Below are positions 13,562-21,387 of a DNA stretch of 25,225 bases, piece after piece. The translations under genes and the position numbers were made by a program. The DNA comes from DASVSE01 sp036399715 (GTDB lineage: Bacteria > Bacteroidota > Rhodothermia > Rhodothermales > Rubricoccaceae). The DNA lies in NCBI GenBank assembly GCA_036399715.1, contig DASWMO010000182.1, forward strand, positions 1 to 25,225, in the 5' to 3' direction. Under the pieces are notes generated by a model. That model was not told the origin of the DNA, did not search any database, and saw only the letters and a list, made by a program, of their open reading frames with translations. How positions within the stretch are numbered: the first letter of the stretch is position 1; the number at the start of each line of letters is the position of its first letter.

Positions 13562-13598
13562 GAAGCCGGCACGGGCTCCTGCCTTAGCCGCCGGCTTC
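13562..13598. terminator. Hairpin between the displaced fabF end and the ATPase gene
   Basis: GAAGCCGGC (13562-13570) pairs perfectly with GCCGGCTTC (13590-13598). The right arm covers the last codons of the minus-strand ATPase gene. Before the insertion it would have lain just after the fabF stop, so it may be the original shared terminator for fabF and the convergent gene. No T-tract. Confidence 0.4.
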
Positions 13599-15800
13599 CT
13601 CGCGCCAGAGCGTCTCGGCGACGTGTGCGACGCCTCGGACGAGGTGCCGGCGGTACGAGCTGAACGGCACGTCGAGGCGCTCGGCGGCGATGGCCTGGCT
13701 CGGGGCCGGCGTGAGGTACGTCAGCCGGAGTGCGTTCCACAGCGGCACGTCGCGCGGGGCCGCGCGGAGCGTCTCGGCTGCCCGCGTAATGTGCCCCACG
13801 AGTGCGGCGGCGCGCTCGGCCGGCGTTGCGTCCGCTCCGGCCGTTGCCTCGACGAGGGCCGTCCGCAGCAGCGGGTTGCTGGCGAGGCGGTGCGGGCGCG
13901 TGAGGTCCCGGAGGGCGTCGCGAACGGCGTCGGCGAAGGCGTCGTGCGAGAGGACGGCGCGGCCCTCGGCGGGCGCCCGCTCCGGCGGGGCCGGGATGTC
14001 CGTCGGGACGCGCGCGGCGAGTGCGTCCAGCCACGCCGCCGGCGGGACGGCGCGCCAGTCCATCCCGAACACGGCGACGGTCCGGTCACCGACTGTCGCT
14101 GTCGCCTCGGGCCACCGTGCGAGGCCGGCGAAGGCGAGGACGGGCCCCCACAGCTCGGCGTCGGCGACGGGCAGCAGTGAGACGGCGAGGCGCGGCGTCG
14201 TGAGGTAGTGGCGGACGGTCCGTGCGAAGACGAGGCTCTGGACGGCCGAGAGGCCCTGGTGCGCGTCGGCGTCCATCCAGAAGCGGAACAGGAGGACGCG
14301 CTCGCCCGGCCGGCGCGTCCGCTCGACGGCGGCCCAGGCTGCAGCCGCGAGCGCGTCGGCGTCGCGGTCCGCCGGCGCGGCCTCGTCGAGCGCGAGCGCC
14401 GTCAGAAAGCCTGCGGGCGCGCCCTGCGCCGAGTCGAAGACCTCGGTCGCTTCGGGCTGTACGGCGAACCAGTGGGCCGCGAGCACGGCCGAGGCGTCCC
14501 CTTCGTGCGCCCGGACCATCTCGACGAGCGCGGGCACGTCCCCGGCGTGCATCGGGCGTGCGGGCCGGAGGTCGGCGTTGCGCCACGCGCCCGCGAGTGA
14601 GCCGATGAGCGGCTCGACCACCGGGTTGTTGCGGTAGAGGTGCACGTAGTCCCCTAAGACGAGGGCCGGCTCGGCACCCGGCAGCAGCAGTTGCGAGGTG
14701 TAATGCCGCCGGATGCGCGCGTGGACGTCGGCGTAGCGCGCGGGGTCGCGCCAGTGCAGGTCGGCCTCGATGGCCGCCCGGGCGACGTCGTGGAGCACGA
14801 GCCCGCGCGGGCTGCTGTCGACGAAGGTGAGGTTGCGGAGCCAGTCGAAGACGGCGCGGACGTCGTCGGGTGCCTGCGGCGCGTCGGCGGGCGGTGGCTC
14901 CTGCGAGACTGCCGTCGCACGGTCCGGCTCGGCCCCGTCGGGCGCGTCCTCCGGCGCGTCGACCGCCGGCGGGGCGGGCGGCGCGGCCGTGCGCGGGGCG
15001 GGCGCCGGGGCGAGCAGGGCGGCGAGGAGCGGTTCGCTCACGGACCGCACGATGGCCGCGCCCTCGATGGCGGTCCGGTGGCGGGGCGAGGGCACGTCGC
15101 GGACGAACCGTTCGAGAAGGGTCTGCACGACGTCTGGCGCCTCGGCGAGGGTGAAGCGGGCGCCGGGGCGCTGCCGAAGGTGCTCTGCGACGAGCGCGAG
15201 CGCGAGCGGGTAGCCGTGCGTGACGGCGGCGACGCCCGCGCGGTCCGCGGCGGGCACGTCGCGGCGGTCGAGGAACGCCTCGGTCTCGTCGGGCGAGAGG
15301 TTGCCGAGCGGCATCACGCAGACGGCCGCTGCCCACGCCGCGTCGGCGGTCCAGGCGGGCGCCGGCGCGTAGCGGCCAGCAAGGACGACGAGCAGGCTCG
15401 CGGGCTGCTGAGGCAGGAAGACGCGCTGAAGCCAGCCGTCGACCTCCTGCGCCGCCTCGAACGTGTCCAGCAGGAGCACGTGCCGGCCATCGGGTCGGGG
15501 CGTGAAGGCGGCATTCGTCCGGGCGAAGGCGGCCTCGATGGCGAGGTGGAGCCCGTCCGGCGTCGTGTCGACGTCGCGCAGGTCGAGCAGCGTCGCTGGA
15601 ACGCCGGCGTCGGCGGCGAGCGCCTCGAACTCGTGCAACAGCGTCGTCTTCCCGACGCCGCCGGGGCCGTGCACGTGGATGACGTGGAACGGCAGCGCGT
15701 CGGCGCAGAGGGCACGGGCGAACACGTCGCGTTCGACCGTGCGGCCGACCACGCCGGCGCGCAGGTTTTGCCGGAGCGTATCAGAGAGAGTCAGAGTCAC
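13584..15800 (-). CDS. STAND/AAA-type P-loop ATPase with C-terminal HTH-like region
   Basis: 738 residues from a GTG at 15800 (VTLTLSDTLRQNLR). The longer open frame upstream is GC-rich read-through. Residues 16-60 (AGVVGRTVERDVFARAL, then HVHGPGGVGKTTLLHEFEAL, Walker A 45-52) and LLLDTFEA (109-116, Walker B) define an ATPase module of the STAND/AAA_16 kind; LVVLAGRYAPAP is the probable sensor strand. A Pro/Ala-rich linker (roughly 310-350) separates it from a large helical region. The C-terminus (TYLTPAPSQAIAAERLDVPFSSYRRHLVRGVAHVAE) resembles a winged or sigma-like HTH seen at the end of similar bacterial ATPases (recollection). Such proteins are ATP-dependent signal switches, often transcriptional or defence regulators. 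The ligand is unknown. It converges on the fabF end and diverges from the SDR gene. A TATGTTGG element (15843-15850, minus strand) could be its promoter. Confidence 0.8.
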   Translation of the reverse strand: MTLTLSDTLRQNLRAGVVGRTVERDVFARALCADALPFHVIHVHGPGGVGKTTLLHEFEALAADAGVPATLLDLRDVDTTPDGLHLAIEAAFARTNAAFTPRPDGRHVLLLDTFEAAQEVDGWLQRVFLPQQPASLLVVLAGRYAPAPAWTADAAWAAAVCVMPLGNLSPDETEAFLDRRDVPAADRAGVAAVTHGYPLALALVAEHLRQRPGARFTLAEAPDVVQTLLERFVRDVPSPRHRTAIEGAAIVRSVSEPLLAALLAPAPAPRTAAPPAPPAVDAPEDAPDGAEPDRATAVSQEPPPADAPQAPDDVRAVFDWLRNLTFVDSSPRGLVLHDVARAAIEADLHWRDPARYADVHARIRRHYTSQLLLPGAEPALVLGDYVHLYRNNPVVEPLIGSLAGAWRNADLRPARPMHAGDVPALVEMVRAHEGDASAVLAAHWFAVQPEATEVFDSAQGAPAGFLTALALDEAAPADRDADALAAAAWAAVERTRRPGERVLLFRFWMDADAHQGLSAVQSLVFARTVRHYLTTPRLAVSLLPVADAELWGPVLAFAGLARWPEATATVGDRTVAVFGMDWRAVPPAAWLDALAARVPTDIPAPPERAPAEGRAVLSHDAFADAVRDALRDLTRPHRLASNPLLRTALVEATAGADATPAERAAALVGHITRAAETLRAAPRDVPLWNALRLTYLTPAPSQAIAAERLDVPFSSYRRHLVRGVAHVAETLWREEAGG

Positions 15801-15984
15801 GTCGGTCGGGCCGGGGCGGAGGGAGCCGCCGGCCGTATGCTCCCAACATACCCGCAGCGGCCCGGGATCCGCCCACGCCGCGGCCGGTGTGTCGGCTCGT
15901 TCCGTCCGGCCGGAACCCCTGGCGCGGCCACGCATCCCGGCGTGCCGTGGACGCCGCGCTCCTCTTCCTCTCAGCCCCGCTCCC

Positions 15985-16827
15985 ATGCCGACTCTCGCTG
16001 GAAAGACCCTGTTCATCACCGGCGCGAGCCGCGGCATCGGCAAGGCCATTGCCCTGCGCGCCGCCCGCGACGGCGCCAACATCGTCGTCGCGGCCAAGAC
16101 GGCCGAGCCGCATCCGCGCCTCGACGGCACCATTCACACGGCAGCGGCTGAGATCGAGGCGGCCGGCGGACACGCGCTCGCGCTCCAGGTCGACGCCCGA
16201 GATGAGGCGCGCGTCGCAGAGGCGATGACGGAGGCGGCCGACCGCTTCGGCGGCATCGACATCGTCGTCAACAACGCGTCCGCCATCTTTCTCGCGGGCA
16301 CGGCGCACACACCGATGAAGCGCGTGGACCTCATGTTCGGCGTCAACGTCCGTGGCACGTTCTGCGTGACGCAGGCCGCGCTCCCGTACCTCGAGGCGAG
16401 CGCGGCGGCGGGCCGCGACCCGCACATCCTCACGCTCAGCCCGCCGCTGGCGATGGACGAGAAGTGGTTCGCGCCGCACGTCGCGTACACGATCTCGAAG
16501 TTCGGCATGTCGATGTGCGTCCTCGGCTGGGCCGGCGAGTTCCGCGAGACCGGCATTGCCGCGAACGCGCTCTGGCCGCGCACGACGATCGCGACGGCGG
16601 CCGTCGAGAACCTCCTCGGAGGCGAGCAGATGATGGCGGCCAGCCGCACGCCCGCGATCATGGCCGACGCGGCGCACTGGATTCTCACGCAGCCCGCCCG
16701 CGAGACGACGGGCAACTTCTTTATCGATGATGAGGTGATGGCGCGGGCGGGCGTGACGGACCTCTCGGGCTACGCGGTCACGCCCGGCGCGGAGTTGATG
16801 CCGGACTTTTTCGTCGAGCCGGCATGA
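15985..16827 (+). CDS. Short-chain dehydrogenase/reductase, HSDL2-like
   Basis: 280-residue cytosolic oxidoreductase with an NAD(P)-binding Rossmann fold: TGASRGIG (12-19), NNAS (96-99), and catalytic Ser152, Tyr168 and Lys172 (YTISK). The segments LSPPLAMDEKWFAPHVAYT and NALWPRTTIATAAVENLLGG are characteristic of the hydroxysteroid dehydrogenase-like 2 (HSDL2) group, which is associated with fatty-acid or lipid metabolism; the substrate is not known. The ATG at 15985 begins MPTLAGKTLFITGASRG, the standard start. Its TGA overlaps the ATG of the DUF971 gene (ATGA), so the two are translationally coupled. Confidence 0.92.
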   Translation: MPTLAGKTLFITGASRGIGKAIALRAARDGANIVVAAKTAEPHPRLDGTIHTAAAEIEAAGGHALALQVDARDEARVAEAMTEAADRFGGIDIVVNNASAIFLAGTAHTPMKRVDLMFGVNVRGTFCVTQAALPYLEASAAAGRDPHILTLSPPLAMDEKWFAPHVAYTISKFGMSMCVLGWAGEFRETGIAANALWPRTTIATAAVENLLGGEQMMAASRTPAIMADAAHWILTQPARETTGNFFIDDEVMARAGVTDLSGYAVTPGAELMPDFFVEPA

Positions 16828-17180
16828 CGGTACGAGATCAAGCCACGCGCCCCGTTCGCCTCGCGGCGTCGCAGCGCGAGCAGGCGCTCGCGGTCGAGTG
16901 GGCGGACGGCCACGCGTCGTCGTACTCGTACGAGGGCCTCCGGCGGGCGTGCCCCTGCGCCGAGTGCCGCGGCGGCCACGCAGCGATGGCCGAGCCCGTC
17001 GACCCGGTCGTGTTCCACCTGCCGGGCCTGATGACGCACGAGATCCGCGAGCTGCGGCCGGCCGGCCACTACGCGCTCCAGATCGTGTGGGCGGACGGCC
17101 ACGCCTCGGGCCTGTGGCGGTGGGACGCGCTGCGGGCGCTCTGCCCGTGCGCGGTCTGCCAGCCCGAGTATGCCGGCTAG
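16824..17180 (+). CDS. DUF971 / gamma-butyrobetaine hydroxylase-like N-terminal domain protein
   Basis: 118 residues, almost all one GBBH-like N-terminal (DUF971) domain. It contains two similar units: WADGHASSYSYEGLRRACPC (25-44) and WADGHASGLWRWDALRALCP (90-109). Each ends in a CPCAxC cysteine cluster (CPCAEC and CPCAVC) likely to bind zinc or support an iron-sulfur function. Stand-alone DUF971 proteins occur widely and have been linked to iron-sulfur proteins, but no enzymatic role is established. It starts within the SDR stop codon (ATGA), so a shared operon is nearly certain. Confidence 0.9.
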   Translation: MTVRDQATRPVRLAASQREQALAVEWADGHASSYSYEGLRRACPCAECRGGHAAMAEPVDPVVFHLPGLMTHEIRELRPAGHYALQIVWADGHASGLWRWDALRALCPCAVCQPEYAG

Positions 17181-17195
17181 CGCACTGTCTGCGGG

Positions 17196-17741
17196 TCAGC
17201 CGTCGGCGCGCCAGACGAGGCGGTCGAGCACGGCCGAGGCGAGCGTCGCGGCGGGCGGAAGCGCAGTTTTCCCGGCCAGTGCCTCGCTCGCGAAGACGAG
17301 GTCGACGCCGTCCACACGGCAGACGACGCTGTCGCGGAGGTCTCCCGTTCCGAGGGCGCAGTCGAGACGGTCCCCGCCGGCCTCGGCGAACGTCTGGCCG
17401 GGGCGGACGCCGCCGGGGCCGGTCACGGCCTCGCTCGGCGCGTCGATGCGTGTGACGGTTTCGCCGCCGGTGACCTCGAACACGATCTGCCCGTCGCGGA
17501 GCGCCCAGACCGCCGGCGCGCCGTCCGGCCCGGCGTGGCGCTCGGTGACGAAGCCGGCCGGGAGCGCCGCGCGGACCGCGGCCGAGTCGAGCGCCGTCTC
17601 GGCGCCGAGGCGGCCGGCACCGTCCGCGGTCAGCGTGAGCCCCCCTGCTGCCGGCGCATCGCCCGGGGAGTCACCCGAGGCGTCGCCGCATGCGGTGAGC
17701 GCGAGTGACAGCGCGAGGGCGAGGCGGGACGGAGCAGGCAT
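17196..17741 (-). CDS. Lipoprotein, possibly DUF1131-like
   Basis: 181 residues. The N-terminus MPAPSRLALALSLALTACGD is a type II signal with lipobox LTAC and lipidated Cys18, so the mature protein is membrane-anchored. A Gly/Ala/Asp-rich linker (19-33) leads to a small beta-rich domain: GGLTLTADGAGRLGAETALD, IVFEVTGGETVTRIDAPSEAV, GDRLDCALG and DSVVCRVDGVDLVFA. This layout, with its two conserved cysteines, recalls the DUF1131 family (E. coli YfeY); the similarity is judged by eye and tentative. It is convergent with the DUF971 gene (15 nt apart) and divergent from the LprI-like gene (65 nt apart). Confidence 0.75.
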   Translation of the reverse strand: MPAPSRLALALSLALTACGDASGDSPGDAPAAGGLTLTADGAGRLGAETALDSAAVRAALPAGFVTERHAGPDGAPAVWALRDGQIVFEVTGGETVTRIDAPSEAVTGPGGVRPGQTFAEAGGDRLDCALGTGDLRDSVVCRVDGVDLVFASEALAGKTALPPAATLASAVLDRLVWRADG

Positions 17742-17806
17742 CGGGAACAGGCGGAATGCCCCAAGCTAGACGCGCTATTCTGAGGCCGCTCCCCTCCCCC
17801 GCCGCC

Positions 17807-18208
17807 ATGCTCCGCGCTGCCGCCGTCGCTCTGCTCGCCCTCGCCGCCGGGCTCGCCGTCTCGCCCGCCGTGCGGGCGCAGACGCAGACCGAACTCACCG
17901 CCGAGGCCTGTGCCGACCGCGACGCCGCCGACCGCGAACTCAACACGACCTATCGCCGGGCGATGGGCGAGGCGGGCGATGCCCGGGCGCAGCGAGCGCT
18001 CCGCGACGCCCAGCGGGCGTGGATCGCCTTCCGCGACGCCCACACGGCTGCCCTCTTCCCGGTCCCGGCCGGGAGCAGTACCCGCGTGCAGTACGGCTCG
18101 ATCTACCCGATGCGGCTGTGCACCGCGCAGGCGGCCATCACGCGGGCGCGGACCGAGCAACTCCTCGCGCGGCTCGACTGCGACGAGGGCGACTTTTGCG
18201 ACCAGTAA
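17807..18208 (+). CDS. Exported LprI-like (DUF1311) protein
   Basis: 133 residues. The ATG at 17807 gives a clean signal peptide, MLRAAAVALLALAAGLAVSPAVRA, with cleavage near 24. The frame is open further upstream but would bury the signal. The mature part has CADRDAADRELNTTYRRAM (35-53), LRDAQRAWIAFRDAH (65-79) and RLCTAQAAITRARTEQLLARL (103-123), the helical pattern of the lysozyme-inhibitor LprI N-terminal/DUF1311 family, with four cysteines (35, 105, 125, 132) that could form disulfides. It is predicted to be periplasmic. Lysozyme inhibition is known for mycobacterial LprI and is only a guess here. The VOC gene starts 22 nt after its stop. Confidence 0.85.
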   Translation: MLRAAAVALLALAAGLAVSPAVRAQTQTELTAEACADRDAADRELNTTYRRAMGEAGDARAQRALRDAQRAWIAFRDAHTAALFPVPAGSSTRVQYGSIYPMRLCTAQAAITRARTEQLLARLDCDEGDFCDQ

Positions 18209-18230
18209 CCGGATCTGCTGCCTCCCGCCC

Positions 18231-18707
18231 ATGATCGACGCTCGAACCCGGATCGGGCATGTCCACCTCAAGGTCGCCGACCTCGACCGCGCGCTCGCGT
18301 TCTACGTCGGCGTGCTAGGCTTCGAGCTCATGCAGCGGTTCGGCGCGCAGGCGGCGTTCGTCAGCGCCGGCGGCTACCACCACCACATCGGGCTGAACAC
18401 GTGGGAGAGCCGCGGCGGTGGGCCCCCGCCGCCGGGCACGACGGGCCTGTACCACGTCGCGATCCTGTACCCGGATCGGCCGGCGCTCGCGGACGCGCTC
18501 CGGCGGCTCGTCCGCGCGGGCGTGGCGCTGGACGGCGCGGCAGACCACGGCGTGAGCGAGGCGCTCTACCTCCGCGACCCCGACGGCAACGGCGTCGAGC
18601 TGTACGTCGACCGCCCGCGCGCCGCGTGGCCGACCGCGGCCGACGGCTCGCTCGCGATGGTCACCGAAGCCCTCGACCTCGCCGCGCTCCTCGCCGAGGC
18701 GCCGTAG
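18231..18707 (+). CDS. VOC-family (glyoxalase/extradiol dioxygenase-like) protein
   Basis: 158 residues forming one pair of beta-alpha-beta-beta-beta modules. The first module has IGHVHLKVADLDRALAFYVGV (8-28); the second contains GLYHVAILYPDRPALADALR (72-91) and LYLRDPDGNGVELYVDRP (112-129). His10, His75 and Glu123 give the metal-binding triad of catechol 2,3-dioxygenase-like members, and the YHHHIGLNTW stretch (49-58) also fits that subgroup (CatE-like). The substrate is unknown. It starts at the ATG at 18231, 22 nt after the LprI-like gene, so it is probably cotranscribed though functionally unrelated. The 234 nt that follow hold no recognisable gene. Confidence 0.9.
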   Translation: MIDARTRIGHVHLKVADLDRALAFYVGVLGFELMQRFGAQAAFVSAGGYHHHIGLNTWESRGGGPPPPGTTGLYHVAILYPDRPALADALRRLVRAGVALDGAADHGVSEALYLRDPDGNGVELYVDRPRAAWPTAADGSLAMVTEALDLAALLAEAP

Positions 18708-18941
18708 CCGGTGTCGGTCATGAGGCACATCAGTGGGCAGACGCCGAACGGATGTCGTCCGTCCGCTGGCGGCAACGGCCGTGGACCTCGCGTCTGCACC
18801 AGGTCGGTTTAGCGGGATCTGGAGACGGGCTACTAAAGAAACCTGCGACCGCACGCCATGCCGTGCCCTCATGGACGAGCCTAATCAACCAGATGTGAGC
18901 TGTGTTACGCTTAGGTCAGGACACCACTCCACTGTCCTGCC

Positions 18942-21275
18942 ATGCGTTGGTCCCTTTCCTGTCTCGCCATCCTCTCAGTGTTGGCGACCACCCTGCCGGC
19001 CCGTGCCCAGCTCCGTTCCGACTGGACTGCCCCAGCCGGCGGCAACAATTCCATCAACAACGGCTTCCGGTACGTCGTCCCTGGCCCTGACGGGTCGGTC
19101 ACGGTCGCCGGCTCGTCCTCGCAGTCGTATGTGGAGCGGTACGCGCCCGGGGGCACCCGGCTCTGGCAGGCTGCCGGCCCGCAGAACGACGACATCATCG
19201 CCGGGCTTGCCGTCGGCGCCGACGGCGCGTCGTTCATCGCGCTAACGACCGGGGGCGGCGGGGGCACGCCGTCCTACAACCTCGCCGTGCGGCGCGTCAA
19301 CGCCGACGGGACGCCGGGATGGAGCATCGAGCGCGACGGGCCCAACAGCGGCGACCCGAACCGCGAGTTCGACACCATCTTCGACGCGGCCGCCACGCCC
19401 GACGGTGACGTCGTCGTCGTCGGGCAGAGCGGGTTCGGCGCCGGCTCCCAGACGTGGACCATCCGCCTCGACGGCGCGACCGGCGCCTTCGAGTGGGAGC
19501 GCGTGTACGACTACGTCGACGCGTCCAGCGACATCGACCGCCCGCAGCGGATCGGCGTCGACTGCGCCGGGCACGTCTACTCCGCCGGCTTCGGAAACCT
19601 GCAGGGCTACGTCGTCGAGTACCTGCCGGACGGCACGCAGGTGCGGGCGGGCCGGATCGGGTTCCAGCTGCCCGGCGGCGGGCCGGTCCCGACCGTCCTC
19701 GACGAGATGCACGTCGCCTGCGATGGGACGGTGACGGTCTCGGGCGTCACCGACGTGCTCGGCGACACCCGCAAGCGCGCGTACGTCGCGCAGTTCGCGC
19801 CCGGCAACGGCTCCGCACCGACGTGGTCCACGCTGCCGTACCTCCAGGAAGCTTACGTCAGCGGCTCGAAGATCACCGAGCTGGCCGTGGACGCCGCAGG
19901 CCGTGCGTCGATGCAGGTCAGCCTCTACAACTCGGGGAGGACGGCGTTCGAGACGTGGATCGCCCAGTTGGACGCCGCCGGGGCCGTCCGCTGGACCCGC
20001 CAGGTCTCGGCGTTCGGTTCGGGAAGCGACCACTACGCGCTCGCCGCCGACGCGGCGACGGTCTACACCTCGGTGTCCTTCAACGAGGGCGGCCCGAACA
20101 CCTTCCGTCAGGCGCACCAGGCGTTCGCCGCCGAAGACGGCGCACCGCTCGGGATCGAGTATTTCCAGAGTCCGGGCACCGTCTCGGTTGTGGACGGGGC
20201 CGTGGACGCGGCCGGCGGCTACGTCGTATCCGAAGGCTGGCAGGTCCGCCGCCTGACGACCGCGTCGGCGTCCGTAGCCGAGGTCCAGGTCGTCCACGCG
20301 TCGGCGGCGCTCGCCGCGTTCGGCCCCATCCAGGTCTACCTCAACCAGCCCGCCACCTCAACCACGCCCGACGCCACCGTCACCTTCCGCGGCGGGAGCG
20401 CTTTCGTCTACGTTCCGGCCGGCCAGCCCCTCCAGGTCCGGGCCCGGCTCGTGAACGCGCCGCCGTTCGGGCTCCCCCAGGAGATCTCGTTCACGCAGCC
20501 GGCCCTGATCGCCGGCCGCCACGTCGTCTCGCTCGCCGGCATCCCGAGCCAGATTCTCGGGAGCTACGCCCAGAACCCCGCCGGCATCGCCCGCGACCTC
20601 TCGCTCATCTTCGGCTTCCTCGGCGTCGGGGCCGCCCCGGACGCGCCCCCCGCGCTGGGCGGCACCGTGGCCGTCGTCGTGACGAACGCCGTCACGGACG
20701 CCCCGGCTATCGACGTCGTTGTGGCCGGGACAGGACAGGTCCTCGCCGACGACCTCCCCTACCGCCAGGCCGCACCGCTCGCCACCCTGGCGCCGGGGAC
20801 GTACCGCGTCGAGATCCGCAGGGCCAGCGACGGCGTGCTTCTCGAGGCCGTTCGGTTCACGCTCGACGGGTCCGAGGGCGTCTTTGCGCTTGCGGCGACC
20901 GGCTTTCTCAACCCGTCAGCGAACCAGAACGGGCCGGCCCTCGCGCTCACCGGCACCGATGCGACAGGGACCACCGACCCGGGCGTTATCGTAACCGGAG
21001 CAGAGCAGGAGTCGGCGGCCGGACTGTCGCTCACGGTCGCCACCCCGGCGCGTGGCCAGGTGGCCGTGCGGTACTCGCTGCCCGAAGCCGGCGCGGTCCG
21101 ACTCGGGCTGTACGACGCGCTCGGCCGGCAGGTCGCGGTGCTCGCCGATGGGGCGCACGCCGCGGGCAGCCACGAGGCGACGCTCGACGCCGGGGCGCTC
21201 GCGCCGGGGCTGTACGTCCTTCGGCTCACGGCGGCACACGAGCACCTCACCCGGAACGTGACGGTCGTCCGGTAA
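18942..21275 (+). CDS. Secreted type IX secretion cargo with DUF4397-like domain
   Basis: 777 residues. A Sec signal peptide (MRWSLSCLAILSVLATTLPARA, cleavage near 22) is followed by about 400 residues of short beta repeats (VVPGPDGSVTVAGSS, GLAVGADGASFIAL, VDCAGHVYSAGF), suggesting a beta-propeller of SBBP/NHL-like blades. Residues 446-650 begin with EVQVVHASAALAAFGPIQVY and include a second related unit (AVVVTNAVTDAPAIDVVVAG), like DUF4397 modules of cell-surface proteins. The last ~83 residues (LSLTVATPARGQVAVRYSLPE ... GLYVLRLTAAHEHLTRNVTVVR) form a typical T9SS type A sorting domain, recognised and usually removed at the outer membrane. It is therefore expected on the surface or released. 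The function is unknown; the gene appears monocistronic. Confidence 0.9.
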   Translation: MRWSLSCLAILSVLATTLPARAQLRSDWTAPAGGNNSINNGFRYVVPGPDGSVTVAGSSSQSYVERYAPGGTRLWQAAGPQNDDIIAGLAVGADGASFIALTTGGGGGTPSYNLAVRRVNADGTPGWSIERDGPNSGDPNREFDTIFDAAATPDGDVVVVGQSGFGAGSQTWTIRLDGATGAFEWERVYDYVDASSDIDRPQRIGVDCAGHVYSAGFGNLQGYVVEYLPDGTQVRAGRIGFQLPGGGPVPTVLDEMHVACDGTVTVSGVTDVLGDTRKRAYVAQFAPGNGSAPTWSTLPYLQEAYVSGSKITELAVDAAGRASMQVSLYNSGRTAFETWIAQLDAAGAVRWTRQVSAFGSGSDHYALAADAATVYTSVSFNEGGPNTFRQAHQAFAAEDGAPLGIEYFQSPGTVSVVDGAVDAAGGYVVSEGWQVRRLTTASASVAEVQVVHASAALAAFGPIQVYLNQPATSTTPDATVTFRGGSAFVYVPAGQPLQVRARLVNAPPFGLPQEISFTQPALIAGRHVVSLAGIPSQILGSYAQNPAGIARDLSLIFGFLGVGAAPDAPPALGGTVAVVVTNAVTDAPAIDVVVAGTGQVLADDLPYRQAAPLATLAPGTYRVEIRRASDGVLLEAVRFTLDGSEGVFALAATGFLNPSANQNGPALALTGTDATGTTDPGVIVTGAEQESAAGLSLTVATPARGQVAVRYSLPEAGAVRLGLYDALGRQVAVLADGAHAAGSHEATLDAGALAPGLYVLRLTAAHEHLTRNVTVVR

Positions 21276-21387
21276 ACGACGCCCGAAGCGACCGGGTGCT
21301 GGTGATCATCGGCGAGGGCCACGTCCCGGTGATCTTGGGACTGGTCCTCGTCGGTCCGGACGGGAATCTCACGGACGGAGCGAGCGG

